DNA from: Velocimicrobium porci
GTDB lineage: Bacteria > Bacillota > Clostridia > Lachnospirales > Lachnospiraceae
NCBI RefSeq assembly: GCF_009696045.1
Contig: NZ_VUMT01000018.1
Span: 1 to 49,014, forward strand
Reading direction: 5' to 3'
Length of the DNA: 49,014 bases
Every line of letters starts with the position of its first letter. Positions within the stretch are counted from its first letter, which is position 1. Of this stretch, positions 44,418-49,014 are shown in pieces. The notes below the pieces were generated by a model. It saw only the letters and a list, made by a program, of their open reading frames with translations. It was not told the origin of the DNA and ran no database searches. The position numbers and the translations under genes are program-made.

Positions 44418-45796
44418 CTTTCATTCTCCTTTTCTCTCGTTTGAAAGTACTCCACTACTTCATAAAGGTATGACAAAGAACCGTAGACAATTATAATATC
44501 ATCTTTTCCTGCCTCTTTTAATGCCAGATTCATCGCTTGTTTTGCGGTTTTGGCATCAACAACAGAAGAACAGTAATTTCTTGCTTCCTCTGCCAGTTCA
44601 GAAGACACAAGTGCTCTTACATTATTGGGCTGTATCGCATAAACTTTATCAACACAACCTAATGTATTTTTCAAAATCGTCGAATAGTCTTTATCTGCAA
44701 AAATACCAACCACTGCATAAACTTTTTTACCTTTAAAATAAAACTCCATCGATTTTCTTAAAGATAAAGACGCACCTTCGTTATGGGCTCCATCTATGAT
44801 AACAATCGGATTTTTATGAATTATTTCAAACCGGCCTCGCCACACAGCACTTTCAATACCTGAAACAATATGCCTCCATTCAATCTGATATCCGATTTCT
44901 TTTAACGACAAAATTGTTTCAATCGCAGTTACTGCATTAAATGGCTGATATTCTCCAAGCAAAGAGGTCGTTATTCTCTCTTCCTTTTCCATTCGGGGAC
45001 TTTTATAAACAAATGTTGTTCCATTCAAAGAATATTCCATTTCTTTTATATCATCATAACTTGCAAAAACAACTCTGGCATTTTCTTCTCTCACTTTTTT
45101 CTCAATTGCTTTTTTTACTTCTTCTTTCTGGGAAGAAGATACAACTAAACTATTTTTCTTAATAATTCCCGCTTTTTCAAATGCAATTTCACCTAAAGTA
45201 CTACCCAAAAATTTCATATGATCCATACTAATTGAAGTTAAAACTGCACACTCAACTTTTTTCACTACATTCGTAGAATCTAATCGTCCACCCATACCAA
45301 CTTCTAATACAACAATATCACATTTTTGATCTGCAAACTCTAAAAATGCCATTGCTGTTTCTATCTCAAACGGTGTTGGATGTGGTTTTCCTTCCTTTAC
45401 CATCTGTTCAATGACATTTTTAATTTTCGAAAGATGTTCTGCCACCTTTTCTTCACTAATATAAAAAACGTTCCCGTCTATCCCCATAAACTGAATTCGT
45501 TCCCTGTATTCAAACAGAACAGGAGATACATATCTTCCGACTAAATACCCTGCTTTAGCTAAAATCGCTGTAATATATGCTCCAACCGAACCTTTTCCAT
45601 TGGTTCCTGCAATATGCACAAACTTTAGCCGCTCTTCCGGATTTCCTAATCTTCTCATTAGTTCTGTTATATTTTCTAATCCTAGCACGCTTCCATACTG
45701 ACCTGCTTTATCCATATAAGCCATCGCCTGTTCATAGGACATAATATTTTCATATTCACCATCCTGGTATTTCGATTTTACTTTTTCAATCTTCAT
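44414..45796 (-). CDS. folC: Folylpolyglutamate synthase / dihydrofolate synthase FolC
   Basis: About 460 residues from ATG 45796 (AGAGG upstream); a GTG at 45811 would overlap the preceding gene. Mur-ligase fold: [17 protein letters not shown] (P-loop), [55 protein letters not shown]. Adds glutamate to dihydropteroate or folates. Confidence 0.95.
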   Translation of the reverse strand: MKIEKVKSKYQDGEYENIMSYEQAMAYMDKAGQYGSVLGLENITELMRRLGNPEERLKFVHIAGTNGKGSVGAYITAILAKAGYLVGRYVSPVLFEYRERIQFMGIDGNVFYISEEKVAEHLSKIKNVIEQMVKEGKPHPTPFEIETAMAFLEFADQKCDIVVLEVGMGGRLDSTNVVKKVECAVLTSISMDHMKFLGSTLGEIAFEKAGIIKKNSLVVSSSQKEEVKKAIEKKVREENARVVFASYDDIKEMEYSLNGTTFVYKSPRMEKEERITTSLLGEYQPFNAVTAIETILSLKEIGYQIEWRHIVSGIESAVWRGRFEIIHKNPIVIIDGAHNEGASLSLRKSMEFYFKGKKVYAVVGIFADKDYSTILKNTLGCVDKVYAIQPNNVRALVSSELAEEARNYCSSVVDAKTAKQAMNLALKEAGKDDIIIVYGSLSYLYEVVEYFQTREKENER

Positions 45797-45797
45797 T

Positions 45798-47000
45798 TTA
45801 CGCCTCTTCACAAACTTGGAAAATATAAAATTTCAAATAATAAGATTCATCTGCTGCCCACAATATTGGATGATCTGGCGCCTGTGTACGATATTCAACC
45901 TGTCTTAACCGTTTATGTGCACTTCTTGCGGCCTGTGCAATTGTTTCTGTAAATAACTCTGGTGTCATAAAATGAGAGCACGAGCAAGTCGCAAGAAAAC
46001 CTCCATTTTTTACCAATTTTAATCCGCGCATATTAATCTCACGATATCCTTTAACTGCATTCTTAACAGAATTTCGGGATTTCGTAAATGCCGGTGGATC
46101 TAAAATAACAACGTCAAACTTTTTATCTTCTGCTTCTAACTGTGGAAGGAAATCAAAAACATCTTCACATTGAAATTTTACCCGTTCCTCTAGCCCATTT
46201 AATCTGGCATTTTCTGTAGCCTGTTCTACTGCTAAATTAGAAGCATCCACTCCCAAAACACTAGCAGCACCTGCAATTCCTGCATTCAATGCAAAAGAAC
46301 CAGTATGAGTAAAGCAATCTAAAATTTCTGCACCTTTACATAGTCTTTGAATGGCAAGCCGATTATATTTTTGATCTAGGAAAAAGCCGGTTTTTTGTCC
46401 TTCTGCAACATCAACATAATATTTTACTCCATTTTCTTCAATTGGAACTTTCGTATCAAATGGTTCACTTAAAAATCCTTTTTTGCGTTCCATCCCTTCA
46501 TTTTGCCTTACCTTTGCATCACTTCTTTCGTAAACACCACGAATTTGAATTCCATCCCTACTTAAAAGTTCAATTAAGTAATTTACAATCACCATTTTCC
46601 AGCGATCAATTCCCAGTGCAAGCGACTGCACAACAAGTACATCAGCGAACTTATCAATCACTATGCCCGGCAAAAAATCTGCCTCACCAAAAATAACTCT
46701 GCAACTACTTGTATCTACCGTCTTTTTTCGATATTCCCAAGCATTTTTAACTCTCATCTGAATAAATTCAGAATCTACTATCTGTTCTTTTTTTCTAGAC
46801 AACATACGAATTACAATTTTAGAATTCGTATTAATAAATCCGGTTCCCATTCCGTATCCGTCAAAGTCTTCCACAGTTACTAAATCACCATTTTGAAATT
46901 CGCCTTCTATTTTATCTATTTCATTGTCAAAAAGCCACATTCCACCTGCTTTTAACATTCTTCCCTGACCCTTTTTTATTGTAACAACTGCTCGTTCCAT
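45798..47000 (-). CDS. RlmI/RlmK-like class I rRNA methyltransferase
   Basis: 400 residues. N-terminal PUA (AVVTIKKGQGRMLKAGGMWLF), a middle domain (PGIVIDKFADVLVVQSLALG), and the methyltransferase with EGQKTGFFLDQKYNR, ILDCFTHTGSFALNAGIAGA, VLGVDASNLAVEQATENA and VILDPPAFTKSRNSV (the NPPY-like loop), CSCSHFM. Probably makes a 5-methylcytosine in 23S rRNA as RlmI does; the exact site is not shown by sequence. Heads the folate operon but with a separate function. Confidence 0.88.
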   Translation of the reverse strand: MERAVVTIKKGQGRMLKAGGMWLFDNEIDKIEGEFQNGDLVTVEDFDGYGMGTGFINTNSKIVIRMLSRKKEQIVDSEFIQMRVKNAWEYRKKTVDTSSCRVIFGEADFLPGIVIDKFADVLVVQSLALGIDRWKMVIVNYLIELLSRDGIQIRGVYERSDAKVRQNEGMERKKGFLSEPFDTKVPIEENGVKYYVDVAEGQKTGFFLDQKYNRLAIQRLCKGAEILDCFTHTGSFALNAGIAGAASVLGVDASNLAVEQATENARLNGLEERVKFQCEDVFDFLPQLEAEDKKFDVVILDPPAFTKSRNSVKNAVKGYREINMRGLKLVKNGGFLATCSCSHFMTPELFTETIAQAARSAHKRLRQVEYRTQAPDHPILWAADESYYLKFYIFQVCEEA

Positions 47001-47137
47001 ATTAACTCCTATCTGATTTTTTTATTGCTATAATTTAAACCTATATCTGCTAAATTATATCCAATCTGTAAAAATAACATGTTTTTTGACAAATTACTTA
47101 AGTCTGTTACAGTATATCATAATGTTGAAAAAAAACC

Positions 47138-47165
47138 TAGACATCAAAAAAAAACGTGGTACAAT
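47138..47165 (+). promoter_or_regulatory. Promoter of the yitT-like gene
   Basis: TAGACA (47138-47143), 16 bases, and TGGTACAAT, an extended -10 (TACAAT 47160-47165). The rest of 47001-47137 shows no gene. Confidence 0.5.
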
Positions 47166-47207
47166 ATAAACTGTAAAAAAACACGAAAGACAGGTAATTA
47201 AACAATC

Positions 47208-48056
47208 ATGATTACAAAAAATAGTCTAAAAGAATTCTGGTTAATGACCTTTAGTACACTCATTATGGCTGTTGGAATTTATTTTTTCAAATTTCCTAAC
47301 AACTTTACATTTGGTGGTGTTACCGGACTTGCAGTCTTAATTGGTAATGTGTTTTCACTAAGTGCCGGAGATTATACCTTTATTATAAATATGGCACTAT
47401 TAATCATCGGCCTAATCTTTTTGGGAAAGGGGTTTGCCGCGAAAACTGCCTATACAAGTATTCTGCTCTCCGTAACAATATCCGGATTTGAACGTCTTGT
47501 ACCTTTAAAACAGCCTTTAACAGATGAACCCCTTCTTGAACTGGTATTTGCAATTGCCCTGCCTGCTTTTGGTTCTGCTATTTTGTTTAATATCGGTGCC
47601 TCTAGCGGTGGAACTGATGTTATTGCAATGTTACTAAAAAAATACACCAGCATCAATATTGGTAATGCTTTATTAGTAACTGATATTTTAATAACGCTAT
47701 GCTCTTTCTTCATCTTCGACGTTAAAACAGGGTTATTTTCCGTACTTGGACTTACAATTAAATCCCTTTTAGTTGACAGTGTAATTGAAAGTATTAATCT
47801 TTGCAAATATTTTAATGTTGTATGTAAAGAACCTGAACCCATTTGTGATTTTATTGTAAATGAATTAAACCGAAGTGCAACTATTTGTGAAGCTGAAGGA
47901 GCTTTTAGCCATGGTCACAAATATATTGTATTTACTGTACTTAACAGACAAGAGGCAATCAAATTAAGAATGTTTATAAAGTCAACCGACCCAACTGCCT
48001 TTATTCTAATAACCAATACAAGTGAAATCATCGGAAAAGGATTCCATAACGTATAA
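47208..48056 (+). CDS. YitT family membrane protein
   Basis: 282 residues. Five TM helices in the first 200 residues (FWLMTFSTLIMAVGIYFF, FTFGGVTGLAVLIGNVF, YTFIINMALLIIGLIFLG, LVFAIALPAFGSAILF) and the YitT block GASSGGTDVIAMLLKKYTSINIG. The C-terminal 80 residues form the cytosolic DUF2179 domain (EGAFSHGHKYIVFTVLNRQE). Transport function suspected but not established. Confidence 0.92.
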   Translation: MITKNSLKEFWLMTFSTLIMAVGIYFFKFPNNFTFGGVTGLAVLIGNVFSLSAGDYTFIINMALLIIGLIFLGKGFAAKTAYTSILLSVTISGFERLVPLKQPLTDEPLLELVFAIALPAFGSAILFNIGASSGGTDVIAMLLKKYTSINIGNALLVTDILITLCSFFIFDVKTGLFSVLGLTIKSLLVDSVIESINLCKYFNVVCKEPEPICDFIVNELNRSATICEAEGAFSHGHKYIVFTVLNRQEAIKLRMFIKSTDPTAFILITNTSEIIGKGFHNV

Positions 48057-48078
48057 TAAATTTTATCCAGAAAAGCAG

Positions 48079-48113
48079 AATAGTTTCTCCTAAATTAGGA
48101 GAAACTATTTTTA
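48079..48113 (+). terminator. Terminator-like hairpin that holds the next gene's Shine-Dalgarno
   Basis: AATAGTTTCTCC (48079-48090) pairs with GGAGAAACTATT (48098-48109), followed by T's. AGGAG (48097-48101), the only good SD of the gene at 48113, is in the 3' arm. The structure would end yitT transcription and block translation of any read-through. Confidence 0.8.
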
Positions 48114-48508
48114 TGAAAAATTCAATTACAACTAATTTTATTCTTTGTGGTCTATGTGGATGGTGCATGGAATGTTTCTGGACAGGTCTTTCAGCCATCA
48201 AAGAACATAAAGACCGTCAATTACATTGCAAAACATCCGTTTGGATGTTTCCAATCTATGGAATGGGAGCTTTTCTTCTGCCAATCAGTAAAAGAATAAA
48301 ATCATTTAACTTATTCTTTCGTGGCACAATCTATACTATTTGCATTTTCTTTGCTGAATTTTTTACTGGTAAAGCTCTAAAAAAATATAACGCCTGTCCA
48401 TGGGATTACAGCAAAGCAAGATTCAATTACCAAGGACTAATCCGTTTTGACTATGCACCTTTGTGGTTTGCGGTCGGTCTTTTTTACGAAAAAGTTCTCT
48501 CCCGTTAG
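48113..48508 (+). CDS. Putative ABC transporter permease family protein (DUF1113)
   Basis: 131 residues with 3-4 TM helices: FILCGLCGWCMECFWTGLS, SVWMFPIYGMGAFLLPIS, GTIYTICIFFAEFFTG, then the family end ACPWDYSKARFNYQGLIRFDYAPLWFAVGL. This is the DUF1113 (PF06541) pattern; the permease name is by annotation habit and no ATPase partner is nearby. Translation may depend on opening the hairpin at its start. Confidence 0.85.
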   Translation: MKNSITTNFILCGLCGWCMECFWTGLSAIKEHKDRQLHCKTSVWMFPIYGMGAFLLPISKRIKSFNLFFRGTIYTICIFFAEFFTGKALKKYNACPWDYSKARFNYQGLIRFDYAPLWFAVGLFYEKVLSR

Positions 48509-48511
48509 TCC

Positions 48512-48856
48512 CTAGAAATTGCTTCCATTCCATCCCCAGTTCGGGGTTTCTGAATATTTCACATAAATCTTGTCTTTTGGCACGCCCAATTCTTCGTTAT
48601 AAATATCACAAATCTCTACTGTCAGACTATTTAATGCCGTTTTACTTGCACTTCCAAAAATGCTCACTTCTACAAAAACAATTTTTTCACAGGCTTCTCC
48701 TTTAAAGTACAGTTTATAATCATCTTCAAATCCAACCATAAGCCAGCTTTCTGTTTTCCCTGGAATTAATGCGATGGCCTTTCCCAGTCGATTTTTAATC
48801 TTCTTCTCCTGTTCCTCTGTTAATTTCACACTAATTTTTGAATTAATAAATGGCAT
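48512..48856 (-). CDS. MIF/tautomerase superfamily protein
   Basis: 114 residues, the size of MIF. Pro2, the catalytic base, follows Met (MPFINSKISVKL). Further MIF features are KIKNRLGKAIALIPGKTESWLMVGF and SKTALNSLTVEICDIYNEELG, with VKYSETPNWGWNGSNF at the end, as in MIF. Likely phenylpyruvate or dopachrome-type tautomerase activity; biological role in bacteria unknown. GAGGAG precedes ATG. Ends 4 bases after the convergent DUF1113 stop. Confidence 0.88.
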   Translation of the reverse strand: MPFINSKISVKLTEEQEKKIKNRLGKAIALIPGKTESWLMVGFEDDYKLYFKGEACEKIVFVEVSIFGSASKTALNSLTVEICDIYNEELGVPKDKIYVKYSETPNWGWNGSNF

Positions 48857-48889
48857 AATATTCTCCTCTCATTTTTCGTATAATAGGTA

Positions 48890-48933
48890 GGCGTTTGTGA
48901 AACGCCACAAGCCGCATAAATACGGCATTTTTT
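48890..48933. promoter_or_regulatory. Tandem stem-loops upstream of the MIF-like gene
   Basis: GGCGTTT-gtg-AAACGCC (48890-48906) is followed by GCCG-N8-CGGC (48911-48926) and ATTTTTT. On the plus strand the second is a short terminator; on the minus strand both would be in the MIF-gene leader. Which is real is not clear. Confidence 0.45.
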
Positions 48934-48966
48934 GTTATCTAAAAACAAATAACTCCTCACCGGATA

Positions 48967-48975
48967 TGGTATAAT
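48967..48975 (+). promoter_or_regulatory. Extended -10 promoter for a gene beyond the right edge
   Basis: TGGTATAAT (TATAAT 48970-48975) with no clear -35. The window ends in AAGAAAGG, an SD-like sequence, so a plus-strand gene probably starts just outside. Confidence 0.55.
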
Positions 48976-49014
48976 AGAGTTGACAAAAAACTAAAATCCA
49001 CTATCCAAGAAAGG

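Overview
The window is low-GC, gene-dense DNA whose gene content and order point to an anaerobic Clostridia species, most likely Lachnospiraceae. Supporting signs are hrcA-grpE-dnaK-dnaJ under a CIRCE operator, the ireB-ruvX-DUF1292-fur cluster, oxygen-sensitive ThiH thiazole synthesis with TenI, an active-site-less HPr-like protein, a DUF1113 protein and a flagellin. No rRNA, tRNA, CRISPR array, transposase or prophage integrase was seen.

Region 1 (126-12167, minus strand) is the unusual part. One long gene set starts with a large sheath-like protein and an Hcp/tail-tube-like protein. It continues with a two-TM FHA-like protein, a zinc-ribbon FHA protein, two degenerate PP2C-like proteins (one membrane-anchored with TPR-like repeats), three proteins of unknown family and a large Hsp70/actin-like ATPase with a SAP-like N-terminus. 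I read this as a divergent contractile-injection (T6SS/phage-tail-like) system in a Gram-positive host, with signalling-type parts that recall threonine-phosphorylation control of T6SS. Two of its genes are split between frames exactly at A-runs. The Hsp70-like gene is split at a perfect zero-frame A_AAA_AAC heptamer, and the TM-FHA gene at a run of nine A. Recoding, phase variation, decay and sequence error are all possible.

Region 2 (12357-21615, minus) is an ABC-F resistance-type ATPase with its own promoter, then a housekeeping run read leftwards: ireB, ruvX, DUF1292, fur-type regulator, RNase J, ylbF, a truncated MltG-like protein, trmR and trhP (U32). This run ends at a terminator near 14030-14077. 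mtaB lies just upstream of ireB.

Region 3 (21695-27952) has a plus-strand HPr-like gene with its own promoter and terminator; a minus-strand operon prmA-rsmE-cysteine desulfurase-thiI; and a plus-strand MATE transporter behind a leader that matches a guanidine-IV (mepA-motif) riboswitch.

Region 4 (28030-34493) is the heat-shock operon hrcA-grpE-dnaK-dnaJ, a small membrane zinc-ribbon protein on the plus strand, and a single short flagellin gene.

Region 5 (34633-42197) is the thiamine operon thiE-thiD-thiS-thiF-thiG-thiH-tenI behind a TPP riboswitch, transcribed divergently from pheA (chorismate mutase/prephenate dehydratase) and a DUF5050-like exported protein.

Region 6 (42172-49014) is the folate operon (RlmI-like methyltransferase, folC, folE, folP, folB-folK fusion), then YitT, DUF1113 and MIF-like genes, and a promoter for a gene beyond the right edge.
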